The position numbers were made by a program, and so were the translations under genes. Below, piece after piece: positions 30,164 through 38,123 of a DNA stretch of 64,000 nt (position 1 is its first letter; every line of letters begins with the position of its first letter). The notes under the pieces were generated by a model. It did no database searches, had not been told where the DNA came from, and saw nothing but the letters and a program-made list of their open reading frames with translations. The stretch is from Paracoccaceae bacterium. GTDB lineage: Bacteria; Pseudomonadota; Alphaproteobacteria; Rhodobacterales; Rhodobacteraceae. The stretch covers positions 124,001 through 188,000 of the forward strand of contig JASJAR010000004.1 of NCBI GenBank assembly GCA_030066905.1, read 5' to 3'.

Positions 30164-30802
30164 GTGTCGAAACCGAAAAGCTACCCCGGCGGGGCCATCG
30201 AAATCACCTTCGACATGGCCCGCTGCATCCACGCAAGGAACTGTTTTCTGAAGCTTCCGGAAGTTTTCGACCCTTCGCGAAGACCGTGGGTGGACCCGGA
30301 TGCCGCGCCGCCCGAGGAAATCGCGGCGATGATCCGCACCTGTCCCTCTGGCGCGCTGAGCTATCGACGTTCCGACGGGGCCGCCGGGGAGGTGCCGCCG
30401 AAGCTCAACCGGGTGGCGGTCCTTGAGAACGGGCCACTGGCCCTTCACGGAACGTTAACCATTTCGGGCGAGGCTCGAACCCGCGCCACGCTCTGTCGCT
30501 GCGGGCAGACCAAGACGCCGCCCTATTGCGACTATTCCCATGCGGAGGCCGGGTTCGAGGCGACGGGCGAGCCCAAGCCCAATGCGGGGGACGCCGAGAT
30601 CGATCTTGGCGAGGGCGTCCGGGTCACTGCCTTCGAGAACGGGCCGATGCAGGTCGAGGGGCCTTTGGAGATCACCTCGGGCACGGGTCACCGGATCGGA
30701 CGGTCGCGCAAGGCCTTTCTCTGCCGCTGCGGGCAGTCGAAGAACAAGCCTTATTGCGATGGCAGCCACAAGGCGGCGGGCTTCGTCGCCCCCGAGGTCT
30801 GA
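30164..30802 (+). CDS. ferredoxin-like (Fer4_19) and double CDGSH iron-sulfur protein
   Basis: 212 aa from GTG 30164, with GGAGG at 30151-30155; an ATG at 30149 would overlap that site. Three iron-sulfur modules follow one another: a Fer4_19-type domain with Cys21, Cys27 and Cys60 (CIHARNCF ... TCPSGALSY), then a CDGSH-type motif CRCGQTKTPPYCDYSH (about 109-124, Gly replaced by Tyr), and a canonical one, CRCGQSKNKPYCDGSH (about 188-203). CDGSH domains bind a labile [2Fe-2S] cluster through three Cys and one His. The cellular role is unknown; electron or cluster transfer is likely. Confidence 0.88.
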   Translation: MSKPKSYPGGAIEITFDMARCIHARNCFLKLPEVFDPSRRPWVDPDAAPPEEIAAMIRTCPSGALSYRRSDGAAGEVPPKLNRVAVLENGPLALHGTLTISGEARTRATLCRCGQTKTPPYCDYSHAEAGFEATGEPKPNAGDAEIDLGEGVRVTAFENGPMQVEGPLEITSGTGHRIGRSRKAFLCRCGQSKNKPYCDGSHKAAGFVAPEV

Positions 30803-30828
30803 GAGACCCGGTTTCGAAAACGGGTCTC
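30803..30828. repeat. TTTCGAAA-core hairpin (terminator-like)
   Basis: GAGACCCG and CGGGTCTC arms flank a TTTCGAAA core, forming a 26-base palindrome with one mismatched pair. It begins one base after the stop of the CDGSH gene and lies between that gene and the convergent pdeM gene. Two closely related perfect palindromes occur at 54428-54470, so it is a member of a repeat family. It probably also acts as a transcription terminator. Confidence 0.75.
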
Positions 30829-30853
30829 ACGATCCGGCGACGGGGCGTCCGCC

Positions 30854-31534
30854 TCAGGGCACCGGCACGGCGTGGACTTTCGTGCCGGTCAGGAACGCCC
30901 TGGCCCCCACCCCGAAAAGCCGGCGGATTGCGGGATCGGTCCAGGGAAGTCCGCCCGTGTAGGTGCCGTATGCCGGGAGGATCAGCCGCGCGCCATCGGT
31001 CAGAAAACAGGCCCGCGTGAGGGTCTTGCCGCGCGCCGATATCCGGGCCTTGGGATGGTAGTGCCCTGAAATCTCGCCGCTTTCGGCGCCCGCCTCGGCG
31101 ATGTGGCGGAAGGTCAGGGCGCGGGCTCTGTATTCGGCAAGATAGGTCCCGCCGAACCCCAGCGCCCCGGGGTCGTGGTTGCCTTCGATCCAGACCCAGC
31201 GCCGCCCCGCTTGCAGCCGGGCAAGCCAGAGCCGGTCGTCTTCCTCCATCGCCTCGGCCGCCTGGCGGTCGTCGAAACTGTCTCCGAGGCAAATGACGGT
31301 CGCCGCCCCGGTGCTGCGGATATCTGCCTCGAGCCTCCCGAGCGTGTCCCGCGTCTCATAAGGCGGGAGCATCTCGCCGCCCCGTCGCGCCATCCGTTCG
31401 GCCTTGCAGAGATGAAGATCCGAGACGCAGAGAAGCTCCATCGCCGGCCAGTGCAGCGCACCCGAGGGCAGGGCGGCAAGGCGTTCTCCGGCGAGATCGA
31501 AGGCGTGAATGTTCATGGCTTGTTCTGAGCGCAT
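30854..31534 (-). CDS. pdeM: ligase-associated DNA damage response endonuclease PdeM-like
   Basis: Metallophosphoesterase-fold nuclease that in many bacteria travels with an ATP-dependent DNA ligase, an exonuclease and an Lhr-type helicase. The 226-aa protein has the five phosphoesterase motifs: CVSDLHL, GDSFDD, GNHD, and GHYHPKA near the middle to C-terminal part. ATG 31534 has GGGGGTGA immediately upstream; ATG 31516 (MNIHAFDLAG) is a possible later start. It follows the helicase gene by 32 bases on the same strand, so they are probably co-transcribed. Confidence 0.87.
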   Translation of the reverse strand: MRSEQAMNIHAFDLAGERLAALPSGALHWPAMELLCVSDLHLCKAERMARRGGEMLPPYETRDTLGRLEADIRSTGAATVICLGDSFDDRQAAEAMEEDDRLWLARLQAGRRWVWIEGNHDPGALGFGGTYLAEYRARALTFRHIAEAGAESGEISGHYHPKARISARGKTLTRACFLTDGARLILPAYGTYTGGLPWTDPAIRRLFGVGARAFLTGTKVHAVPVP

Positions 31535-31566
31535 TTCACCCCCGGCCGCAACCCTGTCGCGGCTCC

Positions 31567-33975
31567 TCAGGCGTCGATCCCGGCCTCCGCCAGGAGCCGC
31601 TCGGTTTCCTCGGCGAGGATGCGCTCGGCGGCCCCGCCCTGGACCGGCACCCGGCCCGGTTCGAGAAAGAGCGGGGCCGACAGCGGCGTCACCCGGTCGT
31701 GGACGACATGGTCCACCCGGCCCTTGGTGCGCGCGAGCATTTCCTCGATCCGCCCGAAATCGACGAGGCCCCGGAGCGCCTCCTCCCGGGTGATCTTCAT
31801 CAGAAGATGCTCGGGGTCGTATTTCTGAAGCGTGTCGTAGAGGATGTCGGACGAAAACGTCGCCTGCCGACCCGACTTCTGCCCCTGCATCGTGCGCCGT
31901 TCGAGAATGCCGGCCACCGTCGCGGCGGCCTTGAACGTGCGCTTCATCACCGCATTGCCCGCAAGCCAGGTCTCGAAATCCTCCCGCAAATTCGCTTCGG
32001 CGAAAAGCGGCGCGGGGTCCGCAAGCCGTTCGAGCGACCAGATCAGCACCGCGTAGTCGGTCGAAACGAAGCCGATGGGGGCAAGCTCCATACGGTCCAT
32101 CCGCTGGGTGACGAGAAGGCCGAGGGTCTGCATCGCGTTGCGGCCGGCAAAGCCGTAGACGCAGGTGTATTCGCGGCCCATGTCGGGAAAGCTCTCAATG
32201 AGGAGCCGGTCGCGGGCGGGCAGGCGCGACACCCGGTCCTGAAGGCCGAGCCAGCTTGCGGTGTGCCCCGGCAGGCGGGAGAAGTCGCGGGTGCGGAACA
32301 TCTCCAGTATCCGGTCCGAAAGCTGGGTCGAGGTGGCGAACTTCGTGCCCATGAACGTGGCGATTTTCGGGGGCTTGTCGGCGTTGCGGGTGACCTCGAC
32401 GGTCATTTCCCGCAAGCCCTCGTAGCGCACGACCTGCCCGCCGATAAGAAAGGTGTCTCCCGCCGTAAGTGTGGCGGCGAAGGCCTCTTCGACCTCGCCG
32501 AGCGGTTTCCCGCCCATCCGATTCCTGAGCCGTACTTTGAGCGTGTCGGTGTCCTGGATCGTGCCGATGTTCATCCGGATCCGCTGGGCCGCGCGCGGGT
32601 CGCGCAGCCGCCAGCGGCCGTCCGGGCCGCGCTTGAGGCGCTGCCAGCGGTCGTAGGCGCGCAAGGCGTAGCCGCCCGTGGCGACCATATCGAGGCAGGC
32701 GTCGAACTCGGCGCAGGTGAGTCCGGTATAGGCGCCGGCCGAGATCACTTCGGTGTAGAGCGCATCGGCATCGACCGGCCCGGCGCAGGCGGCGATCAGG
32801 ATGTGCTGGCAGAGCACATCCTTCGGCCCCGGCGCCCGTGGCTCCCCGTCGAGCGCCCGGGCGCGCACGGCGTCGAGGGCGGCGACGCATTCGACGATCT
32901 CGAACCGGTTCGCGGGGACCAAAAGCGCTTTCGAAGGCGCGTTGTAGCGGTGGTTCGCCCGCCCGATCCGCTGGACGAGACGCTTAACGTTTTTCGGCGC
33001 GCCGATCTGGATGACGAGGTCGACATCCCCCCAGTCGATCCCGAGATCGAGCGAGCCGGTGCAGACGATGGCCTTGAGCTCCCCGGCGACCATCGCCGCC
33101 TCGACCCTCGCACGCTGTTCGCGGGCGAGCGAGCCGTGGTGGATGCCGATGGGCAGGCTGTCGTCGTTCTGAAGCCAGAGATTGTGGAAATAGATCTCCG
33201 CCTGGGCGCGGGTGTTGTGGAAGATGAGCGTGGTCTTGTGCCGCCGCACCTCGTCGAGCACTTCGGGGATCGCATAGACCCCGCCGCCACCACCCCAGGG
33301 CGGGGCGGCCTTCGTTGGCAACATCGCGATGTCGGGGTCGGGGCCGGGGTCGGCATGGAGGATGTCGCATGGGTCGGGGTGGCGGGCGAGAAACCGGGCG
33401 ATGGCGCCCGGGTCTTCGACCGTTGCCGACAGCCCCACCCGGCGGAGGCCGGGCACGAGGGTCTGAAGCCGCGCGAGTGCCAGCATGAGCTGATCGCCGC
33501 GCTTCGATTCGGCCAGCGCGTGGATTTCATCGACGATCACCCGTTCGAGCCCGGCGAACATACGCGGCGCGTCTTCGTAGGAGAGAAGGAGCGCAAGGCT
33601 TTCGGGCGTGGTCAGAAGGATGTGGGGCGGGTCGACGCGCTGGGCCCTCTTCTGGGTTTGCGACGTGTCCCCCGTCCGGTCCTCGACGCGGATCGGCAAG
33701 CCCGCCCCCTCGATGGGGGACCGCAGGTTGCGTCGGATGTCGGCGGCCAGCGCCTTCAGGGGCGAGACATAGAGCGTGTGGAGGCCGGGGCGCGGGCGGG
33801 CGGCAAGCTCGGAGAGCGTCGGCAGAAACCCTGCCATTGTCTTGCCGCCGCCGGTGGGGGCGATGAGCAGCAGTGCCGGTTCTCCAGCCCGGTCGAGCAT
33901 CTCCTGTTGGTGCGGGTGGATGGACCAGCCGCGGGTTCCGAACCAGTCGAGCAGGGGTTTTGGCAGATCGGCCAT
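31567..33975 (-). CDS. ligase-associated DEXH-box helicase (Lhr-like)
   Basis: ATP-dependent superfamily 2 helicase of the DNA-damage-response set. The 802-aa protein has Walker A APTGGGKTMAGF (about 39-50), the DEIH box (149-152), and motif VI in LVQRIGRANHRY. After the two RecA-like domains comes the winged-helix/Lhr core region and a C-terminal domain ending near IDA. It starts at ATG 33975, divergent from the DUF1428 gene 37 bases away. The usual neighbouring DNA ligase and MBL-fold exonuclease genes are not in this window. Confidence 0.92.
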   Translation of the reverse strand: MADLPKPLLDWFGTRGWSIHPHQQEMLDRAGEPALLLIAPTGGGKTMAGFLPTLSELAARPRPGLHTLYVSPLKALAADIRRNLRSPIEGAGLPIRVEDRTGDTSQTQKRAQRVDPPHILLTTPESLALLLSYEDAPRMFAGLERVIVDEIHALAESKRGDQLMLALARLQTLVPGLRRVGLSATVEDPGAIARFLARHPDPCDILHADPGPDPDIAMLPTKAAPPWGGGGGVYAIPEVLDEVRRHKTTLIFHNTRAQAEIYFHNLWLQNDDSLPIGIHHGSLAREQRARVEAAMVAGELKAIVCTGSLDLGIDWGDVDLVIQIGAPKNVKRLVQRIGRANHRYNAPSKALLVPANRFEIVECVAALDAVRARALDGEPRAPGPKDVLCQHILIAACAGPVDADALYTEVISAGAYTGLTCAEFDACLDMVATGGYALRAYDRWQRLKRGPDGRWRLRDPRAAQRIRMNIGTIQDTDTLKVRLRNRMGGKPLGEVEEAFAATLTAGDTFLIGGQVVRYEGLREMTVEVTRNADKPPKIATFMGTKFATSTQLSDRILEMFRTRDFSRLPGHTASWLGLQDRVSRLPARDRLLIESFPDMGREYTCVYGFAGRNAMQTLGLLVTQRMDRMELAPIGFVSTDYAVLIWSLERLADPAPLFAEANLREDFETWLAGNAVMKRTFKAAATVAGILERRTMQGQKSGRQATFSSDILYDTLQKYDPEHLLMKITREEALRGLVDFGRIEEMLARTKGRVDHVVHDRVTPLSAPLFLEPGRVPVQGGAAERILAEETERLLAEAGIDA

Positions 33976-34012
33976 GGGAGGGGTATACTTGGGCCGCGAA
34001 GGGGAGGCGACA

Positions 34013-34378
34013 ATGGCTTATGTCGATGGCTACCTGCTGGCGGTGCCCACCGAAAACCGCGTGCGATACCGCGCCCTGGCCGAAGAGGTCTGGCCGATGT
34101 TCGCCCGCCACGGCGCCATGGCGATGCGCGAATGGTGGGGCGACGATGTGCCCGACGGGGAGGTCACGTCTTTCCCCATGGCAGTGAAGCTCGAGCCGGG
34201 CGAGACGGTGGTCTTCGCTTGGGTCGAATGGCCCGACAAGGCCACCCGCGATGCCGGCAATGCCGGGATGCGTGCGGAGATGGCGGCAAGCGGTGACGAC
34301 GGCGCGGGCATTCCCTTCGACGTGATGCGGATGATGTGGGGCGGCTTCGCGCCCTTTGTGGATTGCCGCGCCGACTAG
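34013..34378 (+). CDS. DUF1428 family protein
   Basis: 121 aa from ATG 34013, with GGGGAGG ten bases upstream. The pattern MAYVDGYLLAVPTENRVRYR, AMREWWGDDVPDGEVTSFPMA and a C-terminal RMMWGGFAPFVD is typical of DUF1428, a dimeric alpha-beta ferredoxin-like (Dabb-like) protein of unknown function. It is soluble and has no clear catalytic signature. Its promoter must lie in the 37 bases shared with the divergent helicase gene. Confidence 0.88.
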   Translation: MAYVDGYLLAVPTENRVRYRALAEEVWPMFARHGAMAMREWWGDDVPDGEVTSFPMAVKLEPGETVVFAWVEWPDKATRDAGNAGMRAEMAASGDDGAGIPFDVMRMMWGGFAPFVDCRAD

Positions 34379-34397
34379 AGAGAGCCCAGGGCCTTCA

Positions 34398-34476
34398 TCT
34401 TGGCAAAAACACCGCCGCCGGAGACAACGATCTTTTGCTCGAAGAATCGGACCCCGATCCTTCCACCGAAGGATCG
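34398..34476. repeat. intergenic repeat element, copy 1 (CGATCCTTC/GAAGGATCG)
   Basis: A block starting ATCTTGGCAAA, with GCCGCCGGAG and CGATC following, ends in the inverted repeat CGATCCTTC-CACC-GAAGGATCG (34455-34476). The reverse complement of 63416-63467 carries the same blocks in the same order and the same palindrome. It lies between the ends of the DUF1428 gene and the AAA+ ATPase gene, which are convergent. It can form a terminator-like hairpin. Confidence 0.65.
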
Positions 34477-34481
34477 CTTCC

Positions 34482-35792
34482 TCAGTGCACGATCGCCTCT
34501 TCCTTGACGAACATGTTCGCCCAGGCCCGGTCGATGAGGTCGGGGCTCATCTGATAGGGAATGCCCTCGAATTCGCAGATCGCGATCATCTGATCGATGA
34601 GGAAGATCGGCTGGTAGTTGGCGTAGACGTTCTCGATCTCGGGGTATTTGTACTTCATCAGGTAGACGAGCGTGCTCTCGTCGAGCGGCATCTTCCGCTT
34701 CTTCGCGACCATCGCGAAGATCTTGAGGTAGTCTTCCTGGCTCGGCCCGTCGATCTTGATCTTGAAGAAGATCCGGCGCAGGGCGGCCTTGTCGAAGATC
34801 TCGTTGGGGTGGAAGTTCGTCGAGAAGATCACCAGCGTGTCGAAAGGCACGGTGAACTTTTCGCCCGATTGCAGCGCGAGGATGTCCCGGCTTTCTTCCA
34901 AGGGAACGATCCAGCGGTTGACGAGCGCCTGAGGCGGTTCTTCCTGGCGGCCAAGGTCGTCGACGATGAAGACGCCGCCGGTGGATTTGAGCTGCAGCGG
35001 CGCCTGATAGGTCCGCGCCGTGGGGTTGTAGACCAGATCGAGCATGTCGAGGCGCAGTTCGCCGCCGGTGATCACGGTCGGGCGGTCGCAGAGCACATAG
35101 CGGGTGTCGAACCGGCCCGTGGTGCGGCGGAGCGAACTGGGGTCGTCCTCTTCCTCGACGACGGCCGAATGCACGATCGGGTCGTAGACGGTGATGACCT
35201 GGCCCGAATACTCTATGGCGCGGGGGACGTAGATCTTGTCGCCGAGCGCATCGCGGATGCCGTTCGAGATCGACGATTTACCGTTGCCCGGGGGCCCGTA
35301 CATCAGCACCGACCGGCCGGCGGAGACCGCAGGGCCGAGGTGGTCGAGCAATTCATCGGGCAGAATCAGATGGCCCATGGCGCCGAGAAGCTGGTCGCGG
35401 GTGACCTGGATGTTACGGATCGATTGGCGTTTCACCTGTTCGGCATAGACGTCGAGCGGCACCGGCATCGCGCCATAGTATTCCGATTGGGTCAGCGCAT
35501 CGAGAGCGCGGGCCTTGCCGGCCTCGGTGAGTTGGTAGCCCATCTCGCCGCCGGAATTGGCGTGGAGCGTGCCGGTGGCTTCGAGGAGCTTCTGGGAGCG
35601 GGCGAGGTCGACGAGTTCCTGGGTCACCGGGATCGGCAGGCAGATCGCCTTCGACAACTCGCTCACCTGGTCGAGGTTCATGCGGAAGATCGTCTTCAGA
35701 AGGATGTCGCGCATCATCACCTGGGGCAGCTGCATTTCTGCAAGCCCCTTCGGCGCCGGTGGCGAGATCACGTTGGACGGTTGCATGTTCAT
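34482..35792 (-). CDS. AAA+ ATPase of unknown function
   Basis: 436 aa from ATG 35792 (MNMQPSNVIS). The first ~140 residues look like helical winged-helix-type segments (LPQVMMRDILLKTIFRMN, LTEAGKARALDAL); the AAA+ module follows: Walker A MYGPPGNGKSS (about 164-174), Walker B VFIVDDLGR (274-282), sensor 1 LVIFSTNF (320-327). No membrane segment. I recall close relatives in Rhodobacterales and neighbouring orders annotated only as ATPase. It lies next to a Tad pilus locus and is divergent from a large membrane protein, which hints at an envelope or secretion role but proves none. Confidence 0.85.
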   Translation of the reverse strand: MNMQPSNVISPPAPKGLAEMQLPQVMMRDILLKTIFRMNLDQVSELSKAICLPIPVTQELVDLARSQKLLEATGTLHANSGGEMGYQLTEAGKARALDALTQSEYYGAMPVPLDVYAEQVKRQSIRNIQVTRDQLLGAMGHLILPDELLDHLGPAVSAGRSVLMYGPPGNGKSSISNGIRDALGDKIYVPRAIEYSGQVITVYDPIVHSAVVEEEDDPSSLRRTTGRFDTRYVLCDRPTVITGGELRLDMLDLVYNPTARTYQAPLQLKSTGGVFIVDDLGRQEEPPQALVNRWIVPLEESRDILALQSGEKFTVPFDTLVIFSTNFHPNEIFDKAALRRIFFKIKIDGPSQEDYLKIFAMVAKKRKMPLDESTLVYLMKYKYPEIENVYANYQPIFLIDQMIAICEFEGIPYQMSPDLIDRAWANMFVKEEAIVH

Positions 35793-35928
35793 CGGTTTGT
35801 CCTGCTCCAACTTGGGTCGGTGCGGGTTTGATGCCGCAGCCCCCGAAATTCCTTCGCCCCCCGGTTGCGGGGGGTTCGCGAGCTGAAGATGGACGTCTAA
35901 TGTGGCCAAAAAATGGAAGTTCTGAGGG

Positions 35929-37542
35929 ATGAGCAGACCAAATCCCCTTATTCTGTTGGCCGTTTTGGCCGCATTTGTTGCCGCGGTGTCGGCGCTGTCG
36001 CTCCTCAAGGGCGGGCTCTACATCGCCCGCCACGAAGGCGACATGCTGCATCTTCTGGAAATCCTGTTCCGGCTCGAGCGGGGCGAACTCCCCCATATCG
36101 ATTTCATGACGCCGATCGGCGCATTTGCGTTCCTCCCGATCCATGCCTTTCTGGTGCGCGGTATGGGTGTCGACCAGGCGATCCACTGGGCGCAGAGCAG
36201 CGTGGCCATCGCCCTACTGCCGGCCGTCTGGTGGACGGCTTGGACGCGGTTCACTGGCTGGCTGGCCTATGCGTTCGGTTTTGCCTGCCTCGTGCTGGTT
36301 CTCGCGCTGGTCCATGGCGAAACGGTCGACGCGGTGTCGATCTCGATGCACTACAACCGGTGGGCCTGGGCGCTCGCCTTCATCGCCGTGGCGCTGTCGG
36401 TGTTGAAGCCGCTCGGGCGGCCGCATCCGTTCGTCGACGGAGCCGTCATCGGGCTCTGTGCCGCCGGGCTCGTCATGATCAAGGTGACCTATGCGGTGGC
36501 ATTCGCCGGACCGGTTCTCGTCGCGATGCTCATTCGGCAGGACCGGCGGGCGATCCCGGCGGCCGTCATTGCCGCGGCACTCGTCGCCGTCGGTGTCAGC
36601 TTCTGGGGCGGATTGGCGCTTTGGGGGGCCTATATCGGCGATCTGGTTTTTGTGGCCGGCTCGGAAATTCGCCCGAATCCGTCGCTCAGCCTGGTCAATA
36701 CGCTGGTCGTCCCCGCCTATCTCGGCGGAACACTCGCCGCCCTCGCCCTTGTCGTTCTCCTGCGCCGGGCGGGCGCTGAACAGGCGGGGCTCTTGGCGCT
36801 TTTGTGCCTGCCGGCCTTTGCCTACGTCACCTATCAGAACTTCGCCAACGACCCGCAATGGTGGGCGTTCTTCGGCATTCTCGCGCTGATGCTGCGGGCG
36901 GAGGCCGATGAAGAGGCCGCACCGGTGACGACCCGGGTGCTCGGCTATGTCGCCGTCGCGCTCTTCGCGCTGGCGACGCCCTCGTTCATCAATCTTGCCT
37001 ACAGCCCGATCCGTCACGCGGTGACGGACCCCGGCGAATACGCACCCCTGCTCGTCGGCTCGGAGCGCCATGCTGGCTTCCAGACCCGCGACATCCGCGC
37101 CTACCAGCTCGACGGCGTCGCGCCGCTTGACCGTTTCGGCATTCCGATTGCGGCCTATGACGCCTTCATCGAGCGCCCCGAGCCGGTGGTTTTTCAGGGC
37201 GAGACCCTCCCAGCTTGCGAACTTGCCGGTGGTTTGCCGGCCATGGTCGATGCAATCGCGAGCGATCTCACCGCAGCAGGATTTGCCGACGGCCGCCGTT
37301 TCTTCGTCGCCGATCTCTTTTCCGTGCAATGGCTTTACAATTCCGCCGAGCCGCTCATTGGCGGCGCGCCGTGGTATTACGGCGGACTTCCCGGTTGGGA
37401 GAGCGCGGATTTCCTCGTCGTTCCCGTGTGCCCCGCCATTCGGCGGGTCCGCAGCGATATTCTCAGCCTTGTCGAAGAAATGGACGCGGGGCTCGAAGAA
37501 GTCCGCCGAACCCCGTTCTACATCCTCTATTCGATATCCTAG
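35929..37542 (+). CDS. polytopic membrane protein, GT-C-like layout
   Basis: 537 aa. About ten hydrophobic helices occupy residues 7-360, and a soluble tail of about 160 residues follows. A short first external loop carries HEGDMLHLLE (about 35-44), acidic residues in the place used for metal or substrate in GT-C glycosyltransferases. The tail includes PACELAGGLPAMVDAI and a YNSAEPLIGGAPWYYGGLPG stretch. I propose but cannot prove a lipid-linked-sugar glycosyltransferase; other polytopic envelope proteins remain possible. It is divergent from the AAA+ ATPase and its stop overlaps the prepilin peptidase gene by four bases. Confidence 0.7.
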   Translation: MSRPNPLILLAVLAAFVAAVSALSLLKGGLYIARHEGDMLHLLEILFRLERGELPHIDFMTPIGAFAFLPIHAFLVRGMGVDQAIHWAQSSVAIALLPAVWWTAWTRFTGWLAYAFGFACLVLVLALVHGETVDAVSISMHYNRWAWALAFIAVALSVLKPLGRPHPFVDGAVIGLCAAGLVMIKVTYAVAFAGPVLVAMLIRQDRRAIPAAVIAAALVAVGVSFWGGLALWGAYIGDLVFVAGSEIRPNPSLSLVNTLVVPAYLGGTLAALALVVLLRRAGAEQAGLLALLCLPAFAYVTYQNFANDPQWWAFFGILALMLRAEADEEAAPVTTRVLGYVAVALFALATPSFINLAYSPIRHAVTDPGEYAPLLVGSERHAGFQTRDIRAYQLDGVAPLDRFGIPIAAYDAFIERPEPVVFQGETLPACELAGGLPAMVDAIASDLTAAGFADGRRFFVADLFSVQWLYNSAEPLIGGAPWYYGGLPGWESADFLVVPVCPAIRRVRSDILSLVEEMDAGLEEVRRTPFYILYSIS

Positions 37543-38006
37543 TTGAAGGCGGGCAAGGCGAGGTAGAGCACCAGCGCGCCCGAGAGCGCCAGCCCCATCG
37601 GGAAGTCCTTGCGGTGAAAGCTCTCCCAGGTCGGGAGCGCCTCGGCGACGGCAGGAATGCGACGGAAACCGCGATGGGTGACGAAGGCGGCAATCGTCAC
37701 GGCTGCGAGGAGATAGAGAAAGTTCGGCAGGTCCTGAATCAGGATGAACGGCGCCATGGCGGCGGCGAATTTCGAATCGCCGGCGCCGGCGAGCCCAAGC
37801 GATGTGATCACAAAGCCCGCTAAGAGCACGACAGCGAAATGGAGATAATGCCAGAGATAGGTCTCGAAGGGCAGGACCAGCGGGCCGACCGCGACGTAGA
37901 CACCAAGGAGCGCAAGGACAGCCTTGTTGGGGATCTTCATCCGCGCCATGTCCGACCATGCGACCCAGAAGGCGATCGGCAGGACGAATGGCAGAAAGAG
38001 GCTCAT
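37539..38006 (-). CDS. cpaA: prepilin peptidase CpaA/TadV
   Basis: Inner-membrane aspartyl peptidase that cleaves the leader of Flp pilins. 155 aa from ATG 38006. The two catalytic aspartates are Asp19 (AWSDMARMKIPN) and Asp77 in GAGDSKF, matching the GxGD motif, and the protein has about four to five membrane helices. It lacks the N-methyltransferase domain of type IVa peptidases, as expected for TadV. It is the last gene of the minus-strand Tad cluster. Confidence 0.92.
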   Translation of the reverse strand: MSLFLPFVLPIAFWVAWSDMARMKIPNKAVLALLGVYVAVGPLVLPFETYLWHYLHFAVVLLAGFVITSLGLAGAGDSKFAAAMAPFILIQDLPNFLYLLAAVTIAAFVTHRGFRRIPAVAEALPTWESFHRKDFPMGLALSGALVLYLALPAFN

Positions 38007-38123
38007 TCCGGCAGGTCTCCGGTTCGACATCGGGCGCGCGCCGCAGACCTTCGGGGATGAATATGGCCAGAGAATGTCGGGGAGGTGGAAACCGGGCGCG
38101 GCTTCCGCGCCCGGAGCAGGCGA

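Noticed and set aside
31699-34296. 865-aa plus-strand open frame opposite the Lhr-type helicase
   Set aside because: Antisense shadow: the helicase on the minus strand has all motifs intact, and this frame has no recognisable domain.
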